Shown: positions 33,750 through 45,199, numbered from the stretch's first letter. The stretch: DNA of 64,000 bases from Pogostemon cablin (GCA_023678885.1 CM042996.1:6320602-6384601); one strand, 5' to 3'. Numbers and translations: made by a program. The notes: generated by a model not told the origin, from the letters alone.

Positions 33750-34632
33750 TAATTATTAAACAGGTTAAAATTTTGATAATAACAACGGGGATATAACATA
33801 CGACAATGGGCATAAACCGTTGTTAAAGAGACTATGACAACGGGAATTGCCCCGTTATTAAAAAATAAAATTTTAAAAAATAATCTACAACAACGGGGAA
33901 ATAACTAACAACAACGGTGATTAACCATTGTTAAAAAAACTTACGGCAACGGGCAAAATTTTGTTGTTAAAAGTAAGATCCCTTTAACAACTTCCGGATT
34001 AAGAACGGAGATTTTGAGCTACAACAACAGTTAATCTCAGTTGCTAAACTCATCTATAACAACGGATATAAAACTAACAACAACGGCGATTCACCATTAT
34101 TAAAAGAGATCTTACGACAACAAGGAAAATGCCGTTGTTAAAAGTATGGTACCTTTAACAACTCCCGAATTAACAATGGAGATTTTGAGGTACAACAACG
34201 GGTATTCCCCATTATCATAGTTTGATACAACAACAGGGATTCCATTAAAGACAGCGGGGATTACCCGTTGTAAAAGTAAAGATACAATAACGGGGAAAAA
34301 ACCGTTGTTAAAGGGTTGGTACCTTTAACAACTCCCGGATTAACAACAGATAATATTTGCAACAACAACGTGGATAATCAGTTGTTAAAGACATCTACAA
34401 CAATGGGGATTTACCGTTGTTAAAACATATTTTGTTACCATTACAAGAATTAACAACGGATATTTAATAGCTAAAACAACAGGGATACACCATTGTTAAA
34501 AATATCCTACGACAACGGTTTTTCACCGTTGTTAAAAGTCCTGACTTTTAACAACTCTCGGGTTAACAACGAAGCTAGAGGGGATACAACAATGGGGATT
34601 CTCCGTTGTCTTTCCACAGTTTTGGCATAATG
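33750..34632 (+). repeat. CACTA right subterminal repeat array and terminus
   Basis: About 880 bases are packed with AACAACGG and CCGTTGTT words in both orientations. A longer phrase (CTTTAACAACTCCCGGATTA and variants) recurs at about 33982, 34152, 34323 and 34541. The array ends in the inverted terminal repeat. Such arrays bind the element's own TNPA-type protein in other CACTA elements. The palindromic layout could form hairpins. Confidence 0.9.
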
Positions 34633-34635
34633 AAT

Positions 34636-35037
34636 GGGAAACGGTCCTTGATAGTTACCGCATTGAGCACTCGATAATCTGTACAAAACCTCCATGTGTC
34701 ATCTTTCTTCTTGACCAACAGAACCGGTGAAGAGAATGGACTAGTACTGTAGCGAATTAATCCTACTTTGAGCATTTCTTCAACCTATTTTTCTATCATA
34801 TCCTTTTGAAAATGTGCATATCTATAGGGCGCAACATTCACTGGTTTCCCATCATCAACCAAACGGATGCGATGATCAAACTTTCTACTTGGTGGCAGCT
34901 GATTATAAGTTGTAATTACTTCTGGAAATTCATCCAAAAGCCACTGCACATCAATTGAAAATGCGTGTGTTTGGTCCATATTGGTACAGATCGCATCCAA
35001 CGTTAACAAATAAAATTCTGCCCCTTGATTCCACTCC
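34636..35037 (-). pseudogene. Chromovirus reverse transcriptase, N-terminal part
   Basis: On the minus strand it reads LDEFPEVITTYNQLPPSRKF, FDHRIRLVDDGKPVNVAPYR, then MLKVGLIRYSTSPFSSPVLL, VKKKDDTWRFCTDYRVLNAV and TIKDRFP. These are the linker and fingers of gypsy RT. The frame breaks between the linker and MLKVG. The domain stops at the CACTA target duplication on the left. On the right the linker is cut at 35042 by the gag-protease element. Confidence 0.88.
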
Positions 35038-35042
35038 CTTAG

Positions 35043-36873
35043 TGAACTTGATTCCAATTTTGGTTAAATTGATTTAGAACAAGTGTACTCTATCGTGTGT
35101 AGTACGTAAAGGACCAAGTGCAAAATTTATAAGATATCGAACCCAAGGGCGAAAGTGGGTAGCCGTATTTGAAATATGTTTGACACTAGAAGGACTAATC
35201 AAATAAAGAGGGGGTTTGTTTAACTAAAACTAACAACTAAGAAATCAATTAAAGATAGAAAATGTACAAATGGGATGGAATATGGATGAAGGTAGAACAA
35301 TCTAAGAAGTATGCAAGGCAAGCAACACTCATGGAAAAGGCTCATGTAGAATCACACACACACATGCATTGATGATCACCATGTTATGATATTAAGGGCA
35401 CTCAAAGAGCGTCTCCAATCCTCACTCTTCCTATAGGTACTTACGGATATTAATATACTAATATAGAGATATTATCACGAAAAATTTTCTCTAGTAGGCA
35501 TGGACGTTTTCCTAGAGTTCCCTTTCTAAGGTCAAGTGAAAATTGACTTGGTTCCCCTCATCATATCAAACACTTTCACAAGTAATTATTAATAATATCC
35601 TATCATGAGGTTCTAAGCACATGAAGGTTATGACCAAACTCCCCACATACTTAACATATTCATCTCATGCAATCAATGATTCAATTAAACCACTAAGTAT
35701 AATATTGGAATGACCATCCTAACACTATGAATAGGGAATTTAATGACACAAATCATACACAAAATGAGAATAAGTGCTCATGATAGAAAATATTCATAAC
35801 AATCATTTCATCAAACATGTGGTATGCAAAATCTACATAATCCCTAACCAATCATATTGCTAGCCTCACATGAGGACTAGCCACTACATATCATGATAAA
35901 ATCAATACAATCCATGGCTTGCTCCAATTGAGCCAAATAATGAAGAAAATAACAAAATAAAGGTAAGTAGACTTCCATTTGATGGTGAACTTCCTCCTCC
36001 TTGATCATGCTAAAATCTCCAACCAATGATGAATTCCTCTTATTAGATTGGTGAGTGGATGGATTTATGGATGGATTTGAGGAGATCAAGTGGTTTGAAT
36101 GGGTGAAGTGAATGATGGAAGAGATGGAGATGAATGTGTATGATTTAGGTGTTTAGTGTGTGTGGAAACTGATCCCAAATTATTCCTCTCGAATTTTGTG
36201 GTCTAAACATGTATTTATACCCCTATAGAAGCTTCTAGAACACTTAGAAATCATAAAACTGACTTTTGTCAGAACACGGGTCGCGTGCAGTATATGGCCA
36301 TGGGGGTGGGCGTGTAGCGTTTTTGAATGACAGTACACGGTCATCTCTAACAGAGGCATGTTGGAACACGGGGCGTGTAGGAGTATCGCGTGTTGAGCAG
36401 TCTCACCGTTTCGCGCATAACTTCTACATCCGATCTCCGATTTGAGTGATTCTTGCACTCACGCGATTCTCTCTTCTGTGGCTTTTTAACCATGTATGAT
36501 ACGTTCAGTTTTGAGGTCCACATAAATACAAAAAAATTACACAAGTTGGAAGTGTGTTTTTCAGCTTTGCTTTGGTCGTTCTCCCCCGTTTCAACTCCAA
36601 ATTGAGCTCCATTTTTTCTCACATCTTCATTATTGTGTCTAGAATCCATTTTTACCTGAAAATCACACAAATTACACCAATTTACCAATTATCTAAATAT
36701 TCACAAATATAGGACAATTTAAGGCACTTAATCATGAAAATCACACATTTATCATTTCAAATCACAAATTTCCATATCTTCATATAACACCACCAAATGA
36801 TTACAAAATGAATAAAACACACAAAAATACATAATAAAAGACACTAAAATCTAGGTGAAAATGACACCGATCA
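35043..36873 (-). repeat. 3' LTR of the gag-protease element
   Basis: On the minus strand it starts TGATCGGTGTC and ends in CA. It carries a degraded ACACGG/CGTGT-rich segment at 36275-36390. It matches the right LTR throughout. Confidence 0.9.
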
Positions 36874-39108
36874 ACCCCCCAAACTTAAGTGTTGCTCGTC
36901 CTCGAGCAACGAAAATGAGAAAACGAGAGGGGGAATTTTCACCTAGAGAAAGACCTAAAGAACATAAGAAACAACACATCATAAGTAACAAGGACTACAA
37001 AGCATATCAAGTAATCCTACAACATTAAAATCATGACATGAAAAATTAACAAGTTGAAATCCAAGAAAATAAAGGGCAATCAAGTTCCTTCCGGTCCAAG
37101 CCTCACATAGGATTTTATTTTACTCAACACTCTATGAGGTAAGGTATATCAACACTCATCAACCGATTGAACCCGACGCACCATAGGCTTGCTCACGGAC
37201 TACATTCACAAGCCACCATAACTTCAATTAGTGATCAAAAAGGTCTTTATCTTTGGATTTAATGTTAGGCTCTTTGGTAGGGTAGGAAAATTTGGATAAA
37301 AACGACTATTCAAGTATAGATAATCGAAGAGATGATCAGCTTCTTCAACTTCTTCACATTCTTATCTTCCTTTCTTTTCTTTTCTCATCACAACACTAAC
37401 CATTATCATTCCTTTGAAATTTCTTGAGCTTCTTTTGATTTCACGCTACCTTCCTTTGACTTGGCATTTGCTTGAGCATATATTTTTTTTATTTGCTCCT
37501 TTTTTCTTATGTTGAGGTTGCATGTACATTTTACTTGAGCTCTTTTCATCCTTTTCTTGCTTGTTTAACATTTTCTTCTTTCTTTTGCACAATTCTCACA
37601 CCAAACTTTGTAGACCATCTCCTCAATCACCTACACAAAAGGTATATATTAAAGGCTTAAGTGGGTAATCATAACTTGTAATGTGCTAATATCACAAGAA
37701 ATAGGCTTTAAGGCTCAAAGTGGTTAACTAGGGATGATGTATAAGGTAAGGAAATATATAACAATGACTTTAAAGTAACAAGGATGGCCTAAGATCATAT
37801 CACTAACCTCTACCAATCGGGCTCATTCCCGTAGTCCATGAGCAAGTTCTAGTTTACCAAGGCACAATCGTTCCACTCATGAAAAACTAACCGTGGAGGC
37901 ACAATTGAGGCTCAAACGCTCACAAGCTTTTGCTCGGACCCTTAGGAACTCATTACACCTCAATTTATCTCAAAATTGAACAAGTTAAATAGAACATGTC
38001 ACAATTTTAAAGTGTAGAGATTCTCAACATAGTTCACCATCACTTATCGCAAACACAATGTCATTACTCACATTAAAAAATGACTCACAACTTCCCGAAA
38101 CAAACCACCAAACATACCTATACAAGAATAAAAATACAAACAAAAAATATAAGCAAAGACTCACCTAACAAGGAATAAGACACAACACAAAACATGCAAA
38201 AATGACAATTCATCCATCAAAAGAAAATCAAGCACATATTCTTATCATCCAATATCGTTTAAGCTCAATATTTTGCCACCTTATTCAAAAATAAAAAAAA
38301 ACTAATAAAGCAAGTAAACCTCCCAAGTACATAACACATGAAGTTGCATACTAATCCAAACAATTCAAACCAAATCAAGTATATGCTAAGCAAATCGAAA
38401 TAATGAGTATTAAAGTAAACTCCCTGAAAAGGCATTTGGTAATGGAAATGGTTGGAACAAGATTAGGAATTGCATGCACAATGAATCTCGACATTGATTT
38501 TTGGGCTCAATTCATGCTTCCACTACACTTCATTTGTGCTCAACAACTCATCAAAACCATTAGCACAACAATTACTAGCAATAATGAACTAGCATACACT
38601 TCAATGCAACCAAACTAACCAAAATCAAACCAATACTCATGAGAAAAAATTTAAAATTTACCCAATTTTACAAGAAGACCTCTCAATCATCATAATAAGC
38701 ACACTCAAGTGGTGAGTCACACCACGCACTCTCCCCCCAAACTTAAATCGAAACAAGTTGACAATTAAGTTTGCAAAAAGTGGTGAGACTTACGATTGTA
38801 GTTTCCAACAATGAGCTTCTTGTAGAGAAGTATATGCATCACGACAATTCAAGGTATGTCCACCACACACTATCCCCCCAAACTTAAAGTGAAACAAGAG
38901 TTGAACTTTAAGTTTGCAAGAAATGGTGAGACGTACCTCCACAATTCAAATCGAGCACTTCTCATATTTCCAATATACATTCTCCTCATGAGCACAATCA
39001 ACCTGCATGACAAAAATGTAAGAAAACTTAATCAAAGCAATTAAAAATTGATTATCTCCCATCAAACGCTAAATTTAGCGTCTTCAAGCTAGACGCATAA
39101 TTTAACTT
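36874..39108 (-). other. Non-coding internal region with three PPT-like motifs
   Basis: No sustained frame is present. CCCCCCAAACTTAA (minus strand TTAAGTTTGGGGGG) occurs next to the LTR at 36875, and again at 38733 and 38874. The last two are each followed by AAGTTTGCAA and GGTGAGAC, forming a tandem pair about 141 bases apart. Only the first abuts an LTR and is the functional PPT. Confidence 0.75.
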
Positions 39109-40059
39109 TTAAACTCCACAAAAATCCTTTGGCCAATCGGCCTTCATCTTCACTTTAAACTTCTTTTTTGCTCTCTTCTTGTCTGGTATGACCGTATCTC
39201 CCTTCTTACTAACCATATTTGACATTCCGGGAGAATCATGCAATGAACGCTTCTTCCTTTTGCAAGAGCAACAATCTTCTTCTTTGTCTAGCTTCCATTC
39301 AATATCAGGAGCTTCATTCCTATCAAGTTCAACATGAGAAGAATTAAACTTTTCAAATTCCATAGGAGTTTTCTTTAACCTCTCAATGCCAAATTTTTCA
39401 AAAATTTCCAAAGGCATCAAATTTTCACTTGAACCAAGATCACATATAGCATTGAAGTCTCCCCCATTCTTGATTTCACATTTAAGTACAAATTTTTCGA
39501 GGTCTTTGGCCTTCAATGAAGCTTCACCTTTTTCTACCTCATGATCTTGTTCTAACTCTTTCTCATCTTCACAATAATTTTTATCATCAAACAAGGATAA
39601 GAAATCACTAATAATCTTCTTCTCATCACTTCCCAACAAGTCTTCAACTTTTTCATCAAACATAACTTTTTCACCATCCGGAACAATGCTTGTAATTTCC
39701 TCATCCCATTTCTTTCCAATTTTCATAAAATTTTCCACAATATGATTTAAAGCTTCTGTGTAGTAAGATTGTTCAATCTTTTCAAACTCATCCGGAGGCA
39801 CATTTTGGGGCTTAGGATATGACTCATCATTTCCTCCTTGATGGCATGATAATATATCATTTTTATCCTCCGAGCTCAATGAGACTTTCTCTTTTTCTTC
39901 ATCTTCACTAGATCTTTCGGTTGTAAAGAAATTTTTCCCAAGAGTAAGTGGGACTCGAGGCTCTGCTTCCACACCAAGTACCACAAAATCAATCGAGAAG
40001 ACCATCTCATTCACCTTAACCACAACGTCTTCAACCTTTCCAAAAGGCAAAATATCCAT
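39109..40059 (-). CDS. Retroelement aspartic protease-like polyprotein segment
   Basis: The 316-residue frame begins MDILPFGKVEDVVVKVNEMV with FSIDFVVLG and PLTLGKNFF, usual in the Athila/Tat protease region. It then has a long glutamate/lysine-rich linker (repeated SSEDE and KVEDLL). Near residues 196-225 FNAICDLGSSENLMPLEIFE carries the retropepsin-like D-L-G-S active-site motif. It ends with a basic tail. Protease-type halves appear in reversed order (LG.PFL-like before DLGS), with the acidic linker between, so the fold may not be functional. It is uninterrupted over this length. It probably continues from the frame at 40132-40815 across a break. Confidence 0.7.
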   Translation of the reverse strand: MDILPFGKVEDVVVKVNEMVFSIDFVVLGVEAEPRVPLTLGKNFFTTERSSEDEEKEKVSLSSEDKNDILSCHQGGNDESYPKPQNVPPDEFEKIEQSYYTEALNHIVENFMKIGKKWDEEITSIVPDGEKVMFDEKVEDLLGSDEKKIISDFLSLFDDKNYCEDEKELEQDHEVEKGEASLKAKDLEKFVLKCEIKNGGDFNAICDLGSSENLMPLEIFEKFGIERLKKTPMEFEKFNSSHVELDRNEAPDIEWKLDKEEDCCSCKRKKRSLHDSPGMSNMVSKKGDTVIPDKKRAKKKFKVKMKADWPKDFCGV

Positions 40060-40131
40060 TTTTACCCTTAAGACATGTTGAGGTAGGCTTGAGTTCCCTC
40101 ATATCAAGGCTTCTATATGTAGAATAAGGCA

Positions 40132-40815
40132 TCACATTTTCACTCCTCTCCAAGTCACATCTTGCATTAAGAGTTCCTTTCCTTCAATTTCACAAGGCAC
40201 AATATCCTTTCCAAGGTCCTCCACTTTCGTGAAATACTCTTCATGCATAGATTTGAAATCTTCATTTTTCACCTTACTCTCCTCTATCTTCTTCTTTTTC
40301 AAAGCAACATAACTCTCAAACTCTTCTCTCTTTTCTTCTTTAACACATCTTCGTGGAAAAGGAATAAGATAAGGAGTAATCGGAATGCCCCAATAATCAC
40401 ATTCAAACTTTTCTACACACATTGCTTCTTTTGGCACTCTTTCTTTCTTTCTTCTCCATTTTGACTTGTGCTGAATATCCTTTCCTTTGACACACTCTTC
40501 TTCAACCAAGCTTACCTCTTTCTTTTCTTCCTTAACCTTTAAAAGCTCTTTGTCATTTTCGAGAGTCTTGCTTTGTTCATTTTGAAAAGTTGTTTCATAA
40601 TTAACAAGTTCCCTCGCTTGACGTTCCAAAGCTTCAAATCTATTCTCTCTAGCCTGTCTTTCTTCCTTAATCATTTCCATCATTTGATTTAATTGATCTT
40701 GCGAGGAAGGTCTCCTATTATCATATGGTGGAGACTCTTCTTGAAAATTGTCTTGAACATACCCATTTTGCATATACGTTCCATTCCCCATTTGGTAATT
40801 AGGCATGTTCCACAC
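40132..40815 (-). CDS. Gag C-terminal coiled-coil segment of the non-autonomous element
   Basis: This 227-residue frame has an asparagine/glutamine-rich start (YQMGNGTYMQN), then a coiled coil (LNQMMEMIKEERQARENRFE and onward) and a very lysine/glutamate-rich part with CDYWGIPITPYLIPFP. Gag proteins of Athila/Tat-related elements end in a similar coiled coil. No zinc knuckle is seen. The frame at 40799-41026 upstream probably belongs to the same gag, and the capsid-coding 5' part appears deleted because the primer site is only about 200 bases further. Confidence 0.6.
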   Translation of the reverse strand: MWNMPNYQMGNGTYMQNGYVQDNFQEESPPYDNRRPSSQDQLNQMMEMIKEERQARENRFEALERQARELVNYETTFQNEQSKTLENDKELLKVKEEKKEVSLVEEECVKGKDIQHKSKWRRKKERVPKEAMCVEKFECDYWGIPITPYLIPFPRRCVKEEKREEFESYVALKKKKIEESKVKNEDFKSMHEEYFTKVEDLGKDIVPCEIEGKELLMQDVTWRGVKM

Positions 40816-41228
40816 TTGTCCCCGTTAAAGTTGGAAGTAGGCATTGAATAGGCATTTTGAGACTCATAGTTTGAAAGACTTGGTTGAAAGCTTGTAGAGA
40901 AGAAATTATTGTAAGAACTTGATGGAGTGTAAATGTATCCTTGATATGGTTGGCATATATTCTCATTATAAGCTCGTTGCCATCCCCCATTTCCTCCATT
41001 ATTGTAGAATTGGTCAATGTCATCATCTCTTCAAGTGGACCTTCTACAACGTCTCTTTACTTGCTATTTTTGGTTTTGCTCATTCTCTCCTTCTTTCAAG
41101 GATGATGTACCTATCAAGAAGAACAAGTAAGAATAAAATTTTTCAAAATAAATATAAGATGCAAAAATAAGAAAAGAAATGTCCTAAGTAGAGCTAACAA
41201 ATTCAAACACGTTACACCGAAGGCTTTC

Positions 41229-41246
41229 TCCCCAGCAATGGCGCTA
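41229..41246 (-). other. Primer-binding site of the gag-protease element
   Basis: On the minus strand, TAGCGCCATTGCTGGGGA directly follows the LTR. It resembles the TGGCGCCGTTGCCGGGGA type used by Athila/Tat elements (tRNA-Asp), with three differences. Confidence 0.75.
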
Positions 41247-43024
41247 TGAACTTGGTTACAATTTTGGTTAAATTGATTTAGAGCAAGTGTACTCTATCAT
41301 GTGCAGCACGTAAGCGACCAAGTGCAAAATTTATAAGATATCGAACCCAAGGGCGAAAGTGGGTAGCCGTATTTGAAATATGTTTGACTCTAGAAGGACT
41401 AATCAAATAAAGACGGGGTTTGTTTAACTAAAACTAACAACTAAGAAATCAATTAAAGATAGAAAATGTACAAATGGGATGGAATATCGATAAAAGGCTC
41501 ATGTAGACTCACACACACACATGCATTGATGGTCACCATGTTATGATATTAAGGGCACTCAAAGAGCATCTCCAATCCTCACTCTTCTTATAGGTACTTA
41601 TGGATATTAATATACCAATATAGAGATATTATCACGAAAAATTTTCTCCAGTAGGCAGGGATGTTCTCCTAGTGTTCCCTTTCTAAGGTCAAGTGAAAAT
41701 TGGCTTGATTCCCCTCATCATATCAAACACTTTCACAAGTAATTATCAATGTCCTATCATGAGGTTCTAAGCACATGAAGGTTATGGCCAAACTCCCCAC
41801 ATACTTAACATAATCATCTCATGTAATCAATGATTCAATTAAACCCCTAAGCATAATATTGGAATGCTCATCTTAACACTATGAATAGAGAATTTAATCA
41901 CACAACTCATACATAAAATGAGAATAAGCATTCATGATAGAAAATATTCATAACAATCATATCATCAAACATGTGGTATGCAAAATCTACATAATCTCTA
42001 ACCAATCATATTGCTAGCCTCACATGAGGCTAGCCATTACATATCATGATAAAATCAATACAATCCATGGTTTGCTCCAATTGAGCCAAATAATGAAGAA
42101 AATAACAAAATAAAAGTAAGTAGACTCCCCTTTGATGGTGAACTTCCTCCTCCTTGATCATGCTAAAATCTTCAACCAATGATGAATTCCTCTTCTTAGA
42201 TTGGTGAATGGATGGATTTTTGGATGGATTTGAGGAGATCAAGTGGTTTGAATGGATGAAGTGAAGGATGGAAGAGATGGAGATGAATGTGTGTGATTTA
42301 GGTGTTTAGTGTGTGTGGAAACTGATCCCAAATGATTCCTCTCGAATTTTGTGGTCAAAACATCTATTTAAACCCCATGGAAGCTTCTAGAACACTTAGA
42401 AATCATAAAACTGACTTTTGTCAGAACACGGGTCGTGTGTAGAACACGGCCATGGGGGTGGGCGTGTAGCGTTTTCGGATGACAGTACACGGCCATCTCT
42501 AACAGGGGCGTGTTCGGTACATGGGGCGTGTAGGAGTATCGTGTGCTGTGCAGTCTCACCATTTCGCGCATAGCTTCTACATTCGATCTCCGATTTGAGT
42601 GATTCTTGCGCTCACGCGATCTCTCTTCCGTGGCTTTTTAAACATGTATCATACATCAAGTTTTGAGCTCCGCACGAATATAGAAAAATTACACAAGTTA
42701 GACGTGTGTTTTTCAGCTTTGCTTTGGTCGTTCTTCCCATTTCAACTCGAAATTGAGCTTCGTTTTTTCCCACATATTCCTTATTGTGTCTAGAATCCAT
42801 TTTTACCTGAAAATCACACAAATTACACCGATCTACCAATTATCTAAATATTCACAAATGTAGCACAATTTAAGGCACTTAATCATGAAAATCACACATT
42901 TATCATTTCAAAGCACAAATTTCCATATCATCATATAAACCACCAAATGATATACAAACTGAATAAAACACACAAAAATACATAATAAAAGACACTAAAA
43001 TCTAGGTGAAAATGACACTGATCA
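41247..43024 (-). repeat. 5' LTR of the gag-protease element
   Basis: On the minus strand it starts TGATCAGTGTC at 43024 and ends ...GTTCA at 41247. It matches the left LTR and has the same ACACGGCC-rich segment (42425-42545). Confidence 0.9.
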
Positions 43025-43029
43025 CTTAG

Positions 43030-43430
43030 TAGTTATTGTTGCTCTATCTCCTCCGGAGATCGATAGTCAATTCCTTTCAATAACAACTACTTATTCTCAT
43101 ACCAAAAATTTAAGGATAATTCATTGCAATCCATTAATAGTGGACTCAAATTTCTAGCCATGGCATCCCAAAAATAATATCAACGTTGGACTATGGAATC
43201 CCACATAAATTCAACCCAAATTATAAGCCTTGTATGATTACTGGTACCTTTTCAAACTTGTTATAACACTTAATCTCGCCACCCCTAGTTCTAATTGAAA
43301 AAGGATTAGGTATCCTCCTACTAGCATGTAATTGCAACAATCTCTCCATATCATTTGAAATAAAATTCAAACTAGTTCCACTATCAATCAAAATAAGTAC
43401 CTGAAAATTGCCGATGGTACCTTAAAATTT
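43030..43430 (-). pseudogene. Chromovirus aspartic protease domain
   Basis: On the minus strand, VLILIDSGTSLNFISNDMER carries the D-S-G active site of retropepsins, followed by IKCYNKFEKVPVI and an FGMPWLE-like second motif. Several stops follow. It is continuous with the RT linker across the inserted gag-protease element. Confidence 0.78.
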
Positions 43431-43599
43431 CAGGCTCTTATTTTCTCCCTTGTTCATAACATGTAATGATTCTTCCTTGGGAGGTGACTTGGTGTCCTCT
43501 ACTTGAGATAGATTAATCAGGTTTTCCACTTTGAAATCTTCATTTGGGTAATCATCAAATCGAGGTGGTGCTTCCTCATTCATTGCTTCTTCATAATCG

Positions 43600-44740
43600 A
43601 CCCAGAAACACATAAGTTTGGCATTGGGGCATACATGATTCCACGTGTACCTTTCACTACACGTAAAACATAAACCTGCTTATCTCCGCCGTTTTATTTT
43701 TTCACTGGACATTGGAATTCATCCCTTCCCTAAGTTAATCCCAGCCAGTATTGTTTGAGATAGCCAGAGAGTTTGGTTGGGTCACGGTTGCAGGTTGGCC
43801 CCACGCTCTCGGCTGACCAATACTACGTAGCTCTGACACCCCCGCATAGCTACTTCGGTTGTTGCTATTTTGGGCCTTAGTTAAGCGAAATTGTTCATCT
43901 TTTCTAGTTGCCAATTCAACTGCCTCGTGTTAATCGTGGGAATTCCACATTTTGAGTTCACTGAAAATTTTTTGTTTCAACCCTGTCATAAAGGCACCTT
44001 TGATTGCTCTTGGTGGCCAATGGGGAACACGATTAACCAACCTCTAGAATTCTTTAATATTCATGGAAGATGCCAGTCTGCCTTAGCCTGTTTAGAGCCT
44101 CATCAGCATCCTCCATTTGTTAATTTCTGAAACGTATTAGCAGCCAACCTCTCGATACTCATTGATCTGAGTAAACCATCGCCACCACTGGCGAGCTTCT
44201 CCATCCAAATAATATTATGCCATCGTTACATAATCTCGGGTGCGAACATTCATTATCTCAAAATACTGTTCTGCCTTGTCAAGCCAATTCATGGGATCTC
44301 CCCCTTCAAATATTGGAAAGTCCATTCGCATCCCTTTAGGATGATTTTCCTGGTATTTTTCAACATGTTAGCTGATCGCTGATGATTCAGAGTCAGTCTT
44401 TTACTCATGCCCTTCATTATGATCAGATTAATCTGCTTGAAAAGACGCTTGATTGCTCGCAAAAGGATTGACATATTCCCTGTCGTGCCCTTCTTGGATT
44501 CTTACACCCCCTCTGCCCCTTCGGCCACGGTAATGTCTCCCATAACTGCCTCACTGCTGATTTTCATGAATTTGCTCGCGTCGAAAATGCGGTACCCTTT
44601 ATCGTAGGGTTTTGCCTGTCTCTCTGATTACGTCTGCCTCGTCTACGAATGCTGTTGGAATCCTCCTCACATTGCAGGATAATTTCCCGTAGTGTCTCAC
44701 TAACTTGAGCCAATATCGCTTCAATATTTTTTTAAATTCT
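43600..44740 (-). pseudogene. Chromovirus gag relic
   Basis: Minus-strand reading shows MDWLDKAEQYFEIMNVRTRD, then YYLDGEARQWWRWFTQINEY, the canonical capsid core, and VELATRKDEQFRLTKAQ. Further left (43600-43660) a poorly preserved cysteine-containing segment replaces the expected zinc knuckle. Stops and frameshifts are frequent. It begins just after the primer site. Confidence 0.75.
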
Positions 44741-44786
44741 TTGTTGGTCACCATAGTTACGGAAGTATGTGGTTACTCGAAATATG

Positions 44787-44798
44787 ACTCTGGTACCA
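44787..44798 (-). other. Primer-binding site of chromovirus
   Basis: On the minus strand, TGGTACCAGAGT, one of the tRNA-Met-type variants, lies two bases from the LTR end. Confidence 0.8.
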
Positions 44799-44800
44799 AT

Positions 44801-45105
44801 TGTTAAGAACAAACACAGAATACCCGAGATAAACCTCAGAACAGTACGTTCACTGTGAAAATAATTCTTTTTATAAAAAATAATCTCTGATCAAATCCTA
44901 CCATAGCAAGGAAATAAATATTCAAACCCTAAGGCCCATTGGTCAACTATCAAAGTACAAATAGAAAACAATAGCAGTCTTAAGTATAACTTTCTCAATA
45001 CGTAACATAATTATAAAACAACTTCTAGGGCCCATCAACTTCAGCCCTCTTCCTCTTTCGACGAACATAAACCTGTAGACCTCCTCCACCTCCTGTACTC
45101 TTAAA
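44801..45105 (-). repeat. 5' LTR of chromovirus
   Basis: The 305-bp repeat starts on the plus strand with TGTTAAGAAC and matches 21690-21996, including the segment that in the 3' LTR encodes the polyprotein end. The outer tip is decayed (CTTAAA instead of CCTAACA). Confidence 0.9.
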
Positions 45106-45199
45106 GAGGATCAAATAAAAAAAGTTGTGCTCATTGTGTAAATGAAACTGTCAAAATATTATTTGGATAAATTGAAATAAAGTATTGAAATGAATAAAG

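Larger units (their letters stand above)
24509..34632 (+). mobile_element. CACTA (En/Spm-type) DNA transposon, 10.1 kb
   Basis: The left end is CACTATGCCAAAACTGTGG. The right end, on the other strand, is CATTATGCCAAAACTGTGG, differing in one base. Target duplication AAT flanks it (24506-24508 and 34633-34635), and 3-bp duplications are diagnostic of CACTA elements. Subterminal regions are dense in CCGTTGTT/AACAACGG words. It encodes a TNP2 transposase and a second gene ending in a Ulp1-type protease, both on the plus strand. It sits in the chromovirus RT and carries a minus-strand solo LTR. The transposase is broken, so this copy is non-autonomous now. Confidence 0.95.
35043..43024 (-). mobile_element. 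Non-autonomous gag-protease LTR retrotransposon (TR-GAG/LARD type)
   Basis: LTRs lie at 35043-36873 and 41247-43024, and the target duplication CTTAG is perfect (35038-35042 and 43025-43029). On the minus strand the order is 5' LTR, primer site of the tRNA-Asp-like type (41229-41246), gag-like and protease-like frames, about 2.2 kb without genes, PPT, 3' LTR. RT, RNase H and integrase are absent, so it must have moved using an Athila/Tat-type partner's enzymes. The left LTR keeps about 50 bases (near 35283-35335) missing from the right one, which explains the length difference. Confidence 0.9.
21690..45105 (-). mobile_element. Chromovirus LTR retrotransposon (Ty3/gypsy, Reina-like), split by two insertions
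   Basis: Both LTRs are present (21690-21996 and 44801-45105), and the 5-bp target duplication GAGGA lies at 21685-21689 and 45106-45110. On the minus strand the order is 5' LTR, tRNA-Met-type primer site, gag, protease, RT, RNase H, integrase with chromodomain, PPT, 3' LTR. A CACTA transposon (24509-34632) interrupts RT and a gag-protease LTR element (35043-43024) interrupts the protease-RT linker. Without them it would be about 5.3 kb. Short LTRs and a chromodomain running into the 3' LTR suggest the Reina clade, but clade assignment needs a phylogeny. Many stops and frameshifts show it is dead. Confidence 0.9.

Noticed and set aside
33750..34632. Regularly spaced repeats resembling a CRISPR-like or satellite array
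   Set aside because: Spacing is irregular, the words occur in both orientations, and the array ends in the CACTA inverted repeat. They are subterminal transposase-binding repeats.
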